A stretch of 64,000 nt of DNA, taken from Acinonyx jubatus. Its lineage: Eukaryota; Chordata; Mammalia; Carnivora; Felidae. Shown here piece by piece: positions 45,612-57,946 of the stretch; position 1 is the first letter of the stretch; the number at the start of each line of letters is the position of its first letter. The DNA lies in contig NC_069395.1 of assembly GCF_027475565.1 (NCBI RefSeq), positions 24,956,501-25,020,500 on the forward strand. The letters run 5' to 3'. A program made the translations under genes and the position numbers. The notes under the pieces were generated by a model, which saw only the letters and a program-made list of their open reading frames with translations, had not been told where the DNA came from and ran no database searches.

Positions 45612-46067
45612 AAAAATATTTTTAATGTTTATTATTTTTTTTTTAACGTTTATTTATTTTTGAGACAGAGAGAGACAGAGCATGAACGGGGGAGGGTCAG
45701 AGAGAGAGGGAGACACAGAATCCGAAACAGGCTCCGGGCTCTGAGCTGTCAGCACAGAGCCCGACGTGGGGCTTGAACTCACAGACCGCGAGATCGTGAC
45801 CTGAGCCGAAGTCGGACGCTCAACCGACTGAGCCACCCAGGCGCCCCAATGTTTATTTATTTTTGATAGAGAGAGAGAGAGAGACAGAGCATGAGCATGA
45901 GCAGGGGAGGGGCAGAGAGAGAGGGAGATGTAGAATCTGAAGCAGGCTCCAGGCTTTGAGCTGTCAGCACAGAGCCCAATGCCCAATGTGGGGCTTGAAC
46001 TCACAGACATGAGATCATGACCTGAGCTGAAGTTGGATGCTTATCCAACTGAACCACCCAGGCGCCC
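45612..46067 (-). repeat. CAN-SINE (-) with a younger CAN-SINE (-) in its T-run
   Basis: A near-consensus reverse SINE (about 45636-45847) sits inside the oligo-T end of another reverse SINE (continuing 45848-46067). Both sides carry AATGTTTATT. The outer copy has a small duplication of AATGCCC near 45980. Confidence 0.9.
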
Positions 46068-46335
46068 TTTGAACAGTCTTTAAAGTAGAGAGGAAGTTAG
46101 AAGTCTGGAGCAGAAGAAATCTACACAAGAAAATGAATTTAAATGTTTAAATTGACTTTGCCCCAATCTTTTTCTGACTTTGATCTGTGGGCAAAGGAGC
46201 AGCCTCCTTAACCATGAACTTAACCTCCAAGGTTACTCAGCCTCTGGGGTTGTAGAAAGACTAAGCAGACACACAGCTCTTCTGTCCCATCCTTTCTTAT
46301 GAGTATGATGGAGCAGAGAGTCAGAAGATTGGAGA

Positions 46336-46366
<31 letters not shown>

Positions 46367-47866
46367 CCTGGGAGAACTTTTCTTTAACTTCCTTCCAGGG
46401 TCTTCAAAGACAGGTCTCTTTCTGTGCTCCTGTGGTCGGCAGAAATAATGTCTGTCTTTAGAGCTAGTTGGATGACTTTCATGAGGTCACAGAACTAAAA
46501 GTGCCCAGCACAGAGTAAGTGCTCAAAATTTGTTATAAATCTCCCAGCTATTATAGTTTAGCCTTGAAGGAAATGCGTTTTTGTCGGGGACAGGGAAGAG
46601 TCATCAGCTGGCCACCTGGCACTCCCACTTCTTAGTGTCTTAAACACTAAGTGGAGAAGAAAAGGCTGCTTCCCAAAACATAACTAAAATCATAGGGAAA
46701 TTAAGCATTGATTTAAAAGGCCATTAAATCTCATTTCCAGGGAAAAGGAATTACTGTCATTACTGTTTCCTTAGCTTTTTTGTTTTCCTAGTTTTTCATA
46801 GTTTTATTATGTATATTGTCCCTTCAGCGTTATCTGACAGTGCTTCTAAAGTCTAGCCTATCATATGATATCTTTCTTCAGTTTCCAGCAAACTGATTGT
46901 GGTTGTGACATGTGCCCAGGGCAGAGCATTTGGGGATGGACAAGAGGGAACTCACCTTGGAGACTTCATTCCAGGCTCTCCTGGCAGACAGGGAGACAGT
47001 GCTGGGGCTCTTGAAGGCAGAATTCAGTACTTGTCCACAAAAAAGTAAAGTAGAAGTTCCAATCTTCAGTTACTTTCTTCTTAAGAGACAGTGTTTGTTG
47101 AAATACTTAGTGAATGAACAAGCAAGCGGAGGAAGATGTTAGCTAAAGCTGAGGTGAGGAGAGAGTAGGGTATGACTCTTACCTTGGAAGAAGAGTCTTT
47201 GTTGAGTGACCCATCTGTCAGTTGGTCTTGAACTCAACTAGAAGGGCACGGCCTGGAAACCTGTCCTGAGATTTCCACCTGCCTGGACATGTTGACTATG
47301 GCCAGTTCCTTTCATTACCTAATAAATGAGTACCCAGAATTCCTCTGCCTCATCTTACAATACTAAATGAAGGTATTTTCTAAAATAATAGCAATCTGCC
47401 CTAATAAAACAACCCCCAACAAAGTCACTCATGATCACTGCACCACCCTAGTCTTGCACTGGCATTTTGACAATTGTATGTTTGACAGTAAACTTAGTCA
47501 AAACATATTCAGACACTGATGAGGATGCTTACTACCAAAAAAATAACGTTGGCAAGGATGTGGAGACACCCCTTGTGCACTGTTGGTGGGGATGTAAAAC
47601 GGTGCAGTTGCTGTGGAAAACAGTATGGAGATTCCTCAAAAAGTGAAAACACGACCGTGAGGTTAGTAATTCTACTTCGGATGTACCCCAAAGAATTGAA
47701 AGCAGGGGCTCAAAAAGACCCTTGTACACCCATGTTCACAGCAGCATTGTTCACAATAATGAAAATCTGGAAGCAACCCAAGTGTCCACTGATTGTTGAA
47801 TGGGTAAACAAAATGTGATATATGCATACATTGAAATATTATTCAGTGTTCAAAAAACAGAACATT

Positions 47867-48058
47867 TGGGGCTCCTGGGTGGCTCAGTTGGTTAAGCGTC
47901 CGACTCCTGATTTTGGTTCAGATCATGATCTCATGCCGGTGGAATCGAGCCCTCCTTGGGCTCCTAACTGACCTCGGTGCCTGCTTGGGATTCTCTCTCT
48001 CCCTCTCTCTCTACCCCTCTCCCCCTTCTCTCTCAAAATAAAGAAATAAACGTTTTAA
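47867..48058 (+). repeat. CAN-SINE nested in L1
   Basis: GGGGCTCCTGGGTGGCTCAG head, CT-rich tail, AAAGAAATAAACGTTTTAAA end. Target AGAACATTT precedes it and recurs after the tail. Confidence 0.9.
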
Positions 48059-48087
48059 AACCTGCCTTTAAAGGTAGAACATTTTTG

Positions 48088-48301
48088 GGGCGCCTGGGTG
48101 GTTCAGTTGGTTAAGCATCCGACTCTTGGTTTCGGCTCTGGTCATGATCTGCATGGTTCAGGGGTTGGAGCCCTGAGTCAGGCTCTGTGCTGACAGTGCG
48201 GGACCTACTTGGGATTCTCTCTCTCTCCCTTTGTCTGCCTCTCCTCCACTCGAACACGTGCTCTCTCTAATAAATAAAATAAAATAAAATAAAGTAAAAA
48301 A
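48088..48301 (+). repeat. CAN-SINE nested in L1 next to the previous one
   Basis: GGGGCGCCTGGGTGGTTCAG head, GGCTCTGTGCTGACAGTGCG, ATAAAATAAAATAAAATAAA tail. AGAACATTTT flanks both sides (48077, 48302). Confidence 0.9.
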
Positions 48302-49029
48302 AGAACATTTTGATACACGCGAAAACATCAATGAACCTGGAAGACATGCTAAGTGAAATCAGTCCACAAAAGAACAAATACAATTCAATTCTACTTAGTA
48401 GTCGGATTCATAAAAACAAAGTAAAATGATAGGTGCCAAAGTCTGGGGAGAGAAGGAATGGAAATTAGTGTTCAACGGTACAGAGCTTCAGTTGAGGAAG
48501 ATGAAAAGGTTCTGGAGATGGGTGGTGGTGATGGCTGTAAAACATTGTAAATGTACTTAATGCCATTGAACTATACACTTAAAAACAGTTAAAATAATGA
48601 ATTTTATGTTTGTACTTTTTTACTATACACACACACACTCAGGGAAGAAAGGGTGGAGTGAGAGGCTAAAGAGAGAAGATAACTTGTTTAATGCTTCACT
48701 GGTGAGCTGTGCCATTCTCCTCCCTTAGAGAAGCCAGATTTTATATAAGGGGAGACTTTCACGAGGGAGACAGTGGTAGGTTGGTTTGTTTGTTTATAAA
48801 GTGTATCTTCAGTCGGTTATTAACAGGCTGCCTGTGGCAGGCATTGAAATCTTTTTTACCATGGTGAAGTAAACCCTAGTCATTCTCATAGGAATTCTGA
48901 GCTCTACTTCTGAGAATTTTAGGCATCCAACAAATATTTATGAATTTAAATGGAATGATCTGAGTTACCCTCAGTGGCTTGTCTGGAGTCTTCAGCCAAC
49001 CTCATCCACTCTGACCCAGGGATAAGGTC

Positions 49030-49260
49030 ACCTTTCAATAATTGAATTTTAACAAACACTTACTTACTGTGCGTGGGTGACTGTCCCAGGGGCTTTTCAT
49101 ATATTAACTCATTTAATCCTAATAACCCTATGAGGTTAAGTATCTTTGTTCCCCATTTTACACATGAGAAAACTGAGGCACAATGAGGTAAAGTTATACA
49201 ACTACTAAGCTGTGGATCTGAGGTTCAAACCGAAACACGTTGTGGCCCCAGAGCTCACGC
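49030..49260 (-). repeat. MIR element, antisense
   Basis: Well-preserved reverse MIR: CTCATTTAATCCTAATAACC, CCCCATTTTACACATGAGAA, AACTGAGGCACAATGAGGTA. Confidence 0.8.
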
Positions 49261-49699
49261 TTCTAATCATTAAGACCCTAAAGTAATGTCGGAGACCAGG
49301 ACTCTAATGACCCTGAAATGGATCTCAAGGTCCAGAATGGAGAACAGAAATTGGGAGCCAAGTTATTCCTTGATTAAGATCCTGCCTCTCTGCTCCAACA
49401 GCGTTTGGACCCCGGAGGGCTAATGCTGAAGTCAGGGGAAGGGGTTTGTGCGTTTAAGGTCAAAAATTTTGAACCTATGGAATTTCCCTCCAATTCTGAA
49501 GCAGCCCCTTAGTGACGAATCAGCTACCTAGCCCACGGGTTTTGCTATTAGTGCAGTTTCTAGATGATCAAAGCAGGCGACACGAAACATCATTAAACTA
49601 CCACTAAATGACATTGAATCCCGTATAAATCTTTTTTTCTAGTCGTTCCAAGATGCGACCTAAAACGAATCTGCAATCCTGGAGTGGAAACCAGGGGGC

Positions 49700-50860
49700 G
49701 GGCCAAACAGCGACCATTTTTGTTTTGCGGCCGTGCACTCTCAGAGCATCTTGACTAACAGGACCCCACGGAGGAGGCGGGGCCTATCAGTGCGCGGGGC
49801 GGGGTCTGGGAGACGTGATGATTCAAACGGACTAATGAGCTCCGCGCATCTGGCAGAAGCCGCCAATGACCGGGAGTGATGGGGCGGAGCCCACAAGCCC
49901 TAGTGGGTTTGGTTGCAGCGCGGCTTTGGCGCATTTTCGGCTGGTTTGATTCATCCATTTTGAAGAGACGGGGGAGCGGGGGGCTCGTCTGATTAAGGGG
50001 CCCTGAACCAAGAAGCAGCGGAGTTTGAGAAGCCAGCAGCCCGGGGTTCGGCGGCAGCGGCCCCATCGGCCGAAGTTGGGGGGGGTGGGGCGCCGAGCGC
50101 GCGGGGTGGGGGGGGTCCTGGTCTTTGGCTTCTCGACTCGGTCCTGTTTCGACAGCGAACATGTCTCGGCCTGTCAGGTCAGTGCGGAGTCCGAGGCCTG
50201 GAGCGGGATGGAAAGGGTTGGGGGTGAGTGGTGAAGGACTGGGGGACAGAAGCCTGCAGTCGGCCCTCTCCAGTGCCACGCACGGCCTCCTCCCTTTCGG
50301 GGCCCGCGCGCGCCCTTGAGCGTGGGGGGCCTTGCTGGCTCGCGGGGCTGCGCGGGGGTGGCGGCCGCGCGCCCATGCGCGCGCTCCTCCCCACCCCGCG
50401 CCGCTGCAGGGCTCCGGGCTGCTCTGCTGCCTCCCCCACCCGCCGCACTGGAGCGGGCGGGGTGTTCCCTGAACCGCCAGCGGCCGGAGGGGGAGGGGTG
50501 TGAAGTCAGCGCCCCCACCCAGGCCCCACCTCCTCGGGGCCAACCCCTTGGAGCCTGCGGGGAGACCCGCTGAGTCGGGGCTCGGCTCCCCACCTTAAGT
50601 GAGGAGGGGCGGAGACGCCCGGTGGCCCCTTGCCCCCTCTGCTTGCGTGGGGGTGGGGGGAACTCAGCCCTCTTTCTTTAGCAGACGGGGTGTTCCATGC
50701 AAAGGGGGAGGGGCGGTACTGCCGACGGGCCCCGCCTCTGTCCTCCAGGGTCGCTGCGGGGCCCCGCCTCCCGGATTGGGCCGGGCGTGGGCGGGACCCG
50801 TTCTTTTCCCCTTAGGCAAAAGTAAGAGCTGGGGACTGGGCCTTGGAAAATGACTGCTGC
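49700..50860 (+). promoter_or_regulatory. NUCKS1: CpG-island promoter of NUCKS1
   Basis: Strong GC/CpG island around the NUCKS1 start. Visible sites: GGGGCGGGG at 49797-49804, CCAAT at 49863-49867, GGGGCGG at 49881-49887, E2F-type TTTGGCGC at 49925-49932, and CHR-like TTTGAA at 49958-49963 (its complement TTCAAA at 49822-49827). No TATA box. The start site probably lies near 49950-50050, giving a short 5' UTR. Confidence 0.75.
50161..50177 (+). CDS. NUCKS1: NUCKS1 coding exon 1 (first 5 codons plus two bases)
   Basis: ATG TCT CGG CCT GTC AG followed by donor GTCAGT gives MSRPV(R), the NUCKS1 N-terminus, with the Arg codon split as in human. A at -3 supports initiation. The gene order (SLC41A1, RAB29, then this) and the CpG island support the call. 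NUCKS1 is a nuclear casein-kinase/CDK substrate, chromatin-binding and related to RAD51AP1, acting in homologous recombination and cell-cycle gene control. The remaining exons are outside the window; I did not find the expected second exon (NRKVVDYSQF...). Confidence 0.88.
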
Positions 50861-53084
50861 CTCTCCCCTAACTCGGAGTTCTGAGCGGGTTAACCGCCCC
50901 CACTCACCACCCCCCCTCCCCCCGAGTTCGCTGTTTCCCTCCGACTAGAAATGTCCTTCCTCGGGGAAATGTCCCTACTCAGGAAGGTGCGGGTTAACAG
51001 CACGACCCAAATCCCGTGTGGTTCTCGTTCCCGCTGCCTGTCTACGCTCACTCGGTGTACGTGTCTCAGATGTTTTTGTAACCCTCTCTTTCCCCCCAAG
51101 TAACCTGAATGATAAGGGGTCTAGGTTCCGGTAACCCGTAGACTTGATTCTGAGAATTTCAACAAGTTTGCAGTTCCCCAGCGGACGGTGGAATCGCCCT
51201 TTGCCGTCCTCCTGGCTATTGTATGGAATGTGCCATTTATGGAGGGGTGTGGCTTAATCCAATGTGTCGAGGCCTTTAAAAGGAGGGCTGTTGCAAATAA
51301 CTTACTTTTAATGTAATGTCCGCGACGCTTTCGATGTAAGGAATTGGCGGCTTCGCATAGTGTTTTGTAGATAAATAGGCGAAGGTGTAGATTTAAAATG
51401 TTAACAGTTGTTGCTTCCCCTTCTTCCAAGTTTTGTGAGAAACGGAAGGATTTTGACCTAGAGCTCTAGAGAGAGGTTTGGAACCCGGGAAGGGGTTTTG
51501 TTCCACACCGATCTGTCTCCTGACTAGATCATCCGTCTCCAACTGGTGGTGGTGTGGGACTGCATACTTCTACGTTCGGGGTGGGCATGAGGAGAGTGCT
51601 AACTACCACTGCTTTTCTGCCTTCTAATTTCTACCCTCATCTCTGATAACTCAACCATCGCACTCGGAAGAGTTTTGCCCACTTTCTGGCAAGGAGTCTG
51701 AATAGATACTTCAGATTATAGTGTGCAAATTTTTTTTGGCATGAAAATTGATCAATGTATCCCATCAATTTATGTAGAATATTTTCTTTAGGATCAGGTT
51801 AAATAGACAATATCGTAATAAAGATTTGATTCATCTGTATTGGCTCTCCTGTCTCTGGAAGTAAATTACTGTGTGGTGAAATTGGGACTGTTTTTCTCTA
51901 CCTTTTAACGTCAGTTCACTAGGTTTCGATGACTTTTTATATTATTGTGTGACTATTATACTCATCTGCCTCAATTTGTGTTCCCAGATTTAGACACTGG
52001 AACACGAGCAGCACTTTTTTTATTTGGAAACTTTGATTTTTTTGAATATCACCAGTTGGGGATATATTAAGCACGGATCTTTCTGGGTTTTTTTCGAGGC
52101 ATTGGGACGTCTGCACAAATTTTTTCTTGTTCGTTGTGTTGTTAAAAATAAATTTAACTGTCTATTTGCCCCTAATTGAATGAAATTAATATATTGGCTT
52201 TTGGGGTCACTTTCATAGTATTTTAAAGCAACTTGGTTTCTCATTATATATTTTAGTGATTAAAGTCTCTTTGTAACTTTTTAAAAAAGTTTTTAATATA
52301 CTCATGACCAATAATAAAGCAGAAATAATTAAACTTGAGTTTGGTGGTTTGTTAAATTTTGCAACAAAAAAGTCTTATCTTAGGGAAGTGCTTTTGTTCC
52401 AAGGTGTAAATGAAGAATCTGTATACCTGAGGGCATTTAACAAAAAAGTTAATGGTCAACATTGACCAGAGATACCAGAATGATCAACCCGTTTAAAAAC
52501 AAACCGAAAAAAAAAAAAAAGCTCAAGTTGGAAAATGAGTGTCGGCACATTTTTTAGGGTATGTTTCTGCCCTTTAGACCTATATATAATTTTGAAATTT
52601 TTCTGCTTTTCATACTTAACTGTAAATATTCATTTTCATTTAAATACTAACCTGAGCATTTAAAGAAGTATTAGAAATGTACTAATGGCTGCTTGACACC
52701 ACTTTCCATATGAAGGGAGTGATGAACTGATAAGCTACAGCAGGTTTTTCTGTAGACATGTGTGCAACACTTACCCAAGTAGTTTTGCTCACACAATATT
52801 GCTGTCTTTACCTTTTACAGCATCTGACTCACTGTTTATAAATGAGCTCAAATATTTTAGGCCTTGGGTTCAATTTTATAGTGTAAAATTACAGTCTTGG
52901 AGCTAGACAGAAATTTAGGCAAATTCATTTTACAAGTGACTCAATGGGGACCTGGACCAGTGAAGTGCCTTGCATCACACACTTAATGAATGCAAAGGTT
53001 GGGCCTAGAATCGAGATTTCTTAATTCCCAGGCCTACTCATCCTCACCCTTTCCGAATAATAATCACTTTATCTTCTGCCTGGT

Positions 53085-53240
53085 ACGTATTGATGTTATT
53101 ATAACATACAGCACTTTTAACCTTTCAAAGTGCTTTCATGAATCTTGTGAGGAAGGAAGGAAAATGCTATTACTTATAAAAGATAAGAAAGAAAACTCCG
53201 ATTTACTGACTTGCCCAGACTAGAAACCAGGTTTCTTGAA
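53085..53240 (-). repeat. MIR-like fragment, antisense
   Basis: Reverse MIR-like AACCTTTCAAAGTGCTTTCA, TTGTGAGGAAGGAAGGAAAA and TACTGACTTGCCCAGACTAG. Confidence 0.45.
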
Positions 53241-54059
53241 ATTCAGCTTAGTATATTCTCCAAAGATCCTCCCTTTTTGAAAATCATCCAAGGCATTCAG
53301 ATCAGTGTGTGTTCCTTTCTGTAACATAAGTGTACTTGGTATCTGGTTGTCTTCTGTTGAATATACTTGGAGATTGCAAGGAACCTTTAACCTTGAAAGT
53401 TTAGATGTGAAAGCATAGGTTCATACTGGTTGATACAAAATTATTTTAAGTAAGTTTTAAATAAGCAGTTTTGTTCAACTCAATTTAAAATAATTTTCCA
53501 AGATACTTTGTAATTGAAAGTATTTTTTTAATTAGAACTTCAGAGATTAAGTCCAGTTCCTTCAGTTTACCAGGGATGATTTATAAACCAAAGAAATTAT
53601 AGTGTAGAAATAGGAAAACTATTTAAACTGTGTGAGTCTTCGCTATTTTCCTTTCTACTAGATTTGCATTTACGGTATTTGATTCCACATAGAATGTAGT
53701 ACAGGTCCACAGTCCCTGTATAGTTTGAAATCATGAAGGCCATGTGTGTTTGGAAGTTCAGGGCTTTTTTTCAAAAATGTTCAAAGTAATGGTGCCTGTA
53801 CTGTGCGTTAATGTGCGATCACTAGTGAGCTCTGCAGTAATGCTCCTATAATCAAACACCATAGTGACTCTGTAATAAAACAATTTTCACACACAAAAAA
53901 ATGCAACTAAAAAGCCCAGTTGTTTAGGTAAACTGAAACTTTTGGTTTTCAGAACTGTTTAAATTTCTAAATCGTGAATTAGAGACTGGGCCTTTAACCG
54001 CAGAAGTACCTTTCTCAACCTTCAATTTTAGAAAAAAACACACTACAACTCAAAAGAGT

Positions 54060-54260
54060 ATCACTGAGCAACTCTTTTCGTGCCAAGTATCCTGGCAGAT
54101 ACTTTACACACATTTCACCATCTTGAAAGAACTCTTCAAGGTATATGTTATTCCCATTTCATACGAAGTAGCTGAGGTTTGGCTAAATGAACTGGCCCAG
54201 TTCACCTGTTAAGAGGTGAAGCAGGACTTCAAATCCAAATGTGGCCAACCCACAGTCAGT
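54060..54260 (-). repeat. MIR element, antisense
   Basis: Reverse MIR: GTGCCAAGTATCCTGGCAGA, GTTATTCCCATTTCATACGA, TGAACTGGCCCAGTTCACCT. Confidence 0.65.
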
Positions 54261-54781
54261 GTGATCTTCCCCGTGAGACACACCGACACAGGCAACACCC
54301 TCACAGCGCATCTTGCGAGCGCATCTTGCCATCTTTGGAAGGGGTTACATAACGGTTCGTAAAGTTGGAGAAGACCAAATTTAAAATGGGGGAGAGGGTG
54401 AAATGACAGTTTTTTGGAAGGAATAGAATATGTGAGGAGGTTGAAGGAAGATAGCCCGAATGGAGAGGGAAAAGCAGCGGGGAAATAGTGGGACACTTAT
54501 GGGAAGAAATGTGAGCGTTAGATAAGTGACATTGCTTCAAGTGTGTGTGTTTTGTAATGCAAGGGTGTGTACCCCCTGGCTAATTAAGTGAGTAGATTTC
54601 ATAGCCACCTAAAGGACACTATAAGAAATTTAATGAACTCATTTTACATATAATTATAGTTGCAGAAACGCCAGAGTATTAGCTAACTGAATCCAGTGTG
54701 TGTTAAAAATGTATATGAGCAAGCTGAATTTGTCCCAGGAACAAAACTTAAAATCTGTTACTGATGCATCATTAAAAGACA

Positions 54782-54900
54782 GGGGGCACCTGGCTGACTC
54801 AGTCAGTAGAGCATGTGACTCTTGATCTTGGGGTCCTGAGTTCCTGACCCGCATTGAGCATAGAGCTTACTTAAAAAAATAAAGTTTAAAAAAGAAAAAC
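54782..54900 (+). repeat. CAN-SINE, older carnivore type
   Basis: GGGGCACCTGGCTGACTCAG head, ATGTGACTCTTGATCTTGGG, TAGAGCTTACTTAAAAAAAT tail. Confidence 0.87.
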
Positions 54901-57409
54901 CATGGTATTTGGAAAGATTCAACACTCATAAAATTCAGCATGTTACAATTAGAAGGAAAATTAAGATTAATTAAAAATTGGAGTTGATTTAACTTGACAA
55001 AAGTTACAAACTAAGGTAAGTGATTGAATTTTTAGTGTTTTAAAACAAACGTCGTGGGGAGGTATCATGGTACAGTGAAAGAATCCCTGGGGATCAGGAG
55101 ACTTGGGCTAACTTAGGTTTATATAATGGAGATGTTGCACTCCATCAGAATAATAGAAACTTGCCCACAAAGCATTTTGCAATTTTCATAGGTTTCTTCC
55201 AACTCTAGAAATAATGAGAAAGTAATTTTGAGTACAGGGCAGTTGGTTTTATTTACTTATTTATATGGTCTGTTTTTCCCAGAAATATAAAACAAGGTCA
55301 CCATACTACATAATTCCAGGACACCATACCCTAGTCCTGTGAATGGCGCTCTTCTGGAATAGTAAGAATTAGAGCCTGCACAGCCAGATGGGTTGCTTTG
55401 TAAACTTTGTTTACTTGAACTTAATAATAATGAAGCTATTGAATATGCCGTGAAGTGTTACTTCTGTTTGCGTTTTTTAATTCTCAGCTGCAAAGATAGA
55501 AATAAATATGACCTCATTACTCCAGATTATGAAGAAGTAGCTTCTTGGATTGTTGAGACTAGAGATAGCACTTAACAGACCGCCGTGTTGTGCACAGTAG
55601 AAAACATTTGATGTAGCAGCAGGACCACTTTGGTCAAACCAGGACATCCCTTTGTTTTGTTTTGAAAAACCTATTCCTATCTGGATTCTAGGAAGTAGAA
55701 CTGATGGTTAGAATATTGCATTGACATATTTTTAAATAACTACTCTATCTAAGTAGCCATAATTATAGGTCTTTGAAATACTTCAGGCAAAGAGACCACA
55801 GGTTGCCAAAGACCGTATCTACTGGGGATTGCATATTTTTAGTTGCTGCTTCGTGCACATCTATTTTTTGAATTGTGCACCTCTCCAGTTCCCTGCTAAG
55901 CAAGGTGATCTTTAAGATTTCATCTGTCAAGCTAAAATGACCCTGAAGATGAACTACTTGAACTAAACATTAGCTCCACTTGGAAGTTAAAAATCCACTT
56001 TGCTATTCATTGGGCTGGGATAACAAACATGGCTGGCTGGCTGTCACAGATAAACTGCAGCTGTAAAGACTTAGAACAATCCTCCTTCTGGTGACTGCTA
56101 CTCCTACTGAGAAGTGATTCTCTAAAAGAGACTGTCAGAAACTTTGCTGTTTGAAATTATGTCAGAATGAGACACCACACTTCTGTCAGAGCTAGGTCCT
56201 TTTGACTTGGAGAACTCAGTTTACAACTTCAGGGCTTCAGATGAGTTGCTGGACCCAAATTCCACATCTAACTTCTCTGCCAAGAAATAGGATCCACTTT
56301 GTGGTCAGACCTGATGTTAACCCCATTACACACATTCTTACTGTGCTTCAAGCCCATCAGGACACTGCTTCGTGTAATTTCCCCAGAAGCACCTTTCTCC
56401 AGATCCTTTTATTTTCCTCTGTATGGTGAGGTCCTCCATACTTCTGATATGCCTCTGCCTTCATTGTAATGAGTCACTAAACCTGACAGGCTACAGATTT
56501 GTGCCTGGTGATTGGTTTAAGACAACTGGAAGACTCCACTGAGCTTCCTGAGGTCCTGCTGCAGACAGGACTCTACCTTGGTAGCGTGGGCATCTGAGAC
56601 CCCTTAAGTCTCACCTGCTTGAGGTTTCTCTGTCCCTGAGTGCATAGGTCTTACACTCAACTTCTGTTGGGAAAAATCTCGCCCCTTTTATTTAATACTA
56701 TATTCTGCTCACTGAAATTTGTGTGTGACTTTTAAACAAAATAATTTCCTATATGGAGAGAGAGTGGTGAACTGAACATATGTTAAGAATAAGAAGTGCC
56801 ATGTAGGAGTTAATATTTATTCATCTGGACTGAAACATTAGCAAGTTGATAAAAGATTTAGTAGGGGATTATGACAATTAGCTAATAAACGTGCCTGGCT
56901 CATCATTCAAACCTTCACTCCCTTCCCTTTGCTACAGAAACTAGAAACTCCATCCAAAAACCTTAGGAACGCTTTCCTAAATGTTCATTTTACTTTGTTT
57001 TTTACTTTTTGTTGTATCTTGTAACTTTTTGAATTTTATGTTTAATTGTAAATAACAATGGTACAAGATGCAGTCAAAGGAGTCAATCTTAGCTGATAGG
57101 AACTTGAAGCTTACGATGAATGAAGCAGTTCTAAGAAATTACTCTTAGTTGCGTTCAGGTATCCGGGCTTCTAGGAGTTACTGTTCTTATGTCTCTAGAA
57201 AATTTGGCGTGTAAATAATCTTTGAGGACTAGAAGAATGGGGAGAGATAAATATCCTAAGTTTTAAGTGGGGAGAGTAGTTCTACAGAAACCTTATGTAG
57301 ATCTGAAGAAACTTCATTAGTCTCTGTTGTGCAGAGTTAGATTTATGAGCGATTAGGAAAGGAAGATTTGAGAGGTTGCAGGCATCAACGGTGCCCTGTG
57401 GGGTATTGG

Positions 57410-57620
57410 GTTAGTTGGGCTTGAGCTGGAGAATTCACTTTACCACTTAATAGCTTGCAGTGATAGGAAAGTTACTTCGCCTATCTGAGCATTAGATTCT
57501 TCAGATAAAATGGAATTAATGTTAATTAGCTCCTCTTGTGAGATGATTGTGAGGATTAAGGGAGAATTTAGGTGAAGTATCTGGTGCATGGTACTAACTG
57601 CTGTCGTAATAATTTTGAAT
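57410..57620 (+). repeat. MIR element
   Basis: Sense MIR: ACTTAATAGCTTGCAGTGAT, CTATCTGAGCATTAGATTCT, GTGAGGATTAAGGGAGAATT, ATCTGGTGCATGGTACTAAC. Confidence 0.6.
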
Positions 57621-57732
57621 TCAGCATCGTTTCGCAAATGAATCTCATAGGTCAGTAGTCTTCGTAATGTCCACTTTCAGGGCCGTCTCAAACATTGATT
57701 CAATTTTTTATTTTTAAAATACTAGTAATTTT

Positions 57733-57946
57733 AGGGGCACCTGGGTGGCTCAGTGGGTTAAGAATCCGACCCTTTATGTGGCTCAGGTCACGATCTCGCC
57801 ACTGGTGAGTTTCAGCTCTAAGATGGACTCTGCGCTGATAGCGCAGAGCCTGCTTGAGATTCTCCTTCCCCCTCTCTCTGCCCCTCCTCTGTTTGCGCTC
57901 CATCTCTCTCTCTGAGAAAAAGAAAAACTAATAACAGTAAAAAAAA
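57733..57946 (+). repeat. CAN-SINE
   Basis: GGGGCACCTGGGTGGCTCAG head, GGACTCTGCGCTGATAGCGC, CCCTCTCTCTGCCCCTCCTC tail. Confidence 0.9.

Larger units (their letters stand above)
47510..48600 (+). repeat. L1 3' end, sense, split by two SINEs
   Basis: Degenerate ORF2 C-terminus (RMWRHPLCTVGGDVKRCSCC, KIWKQPKCPLI) followed by L1 3' sequence (TGAACCTGGAAGACATGCTA) after the SINEs at about 47867-48058 and 48088-48301. Confidence 0.88.
41691..49700. other. RAB29-NUCKS1 intergenic region
   Basis: No gene recognised over 8 kb. Holds an old interspersed repeat (~43130-43562), nested SINE clusters (44037-44366, 45041-45451, 45612-46067), a sense L1 tail with two SINEs (47510-48600) and MIRs (~44700-44880, ~49030-49260). 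Confidence 0.8.

Noticed and set aside
49755..50543. 262-codon minus-strand open frame over the NUCKS1 promoter
   Set aside because: GC-rich low-complexity translation in a promoter; no domain.
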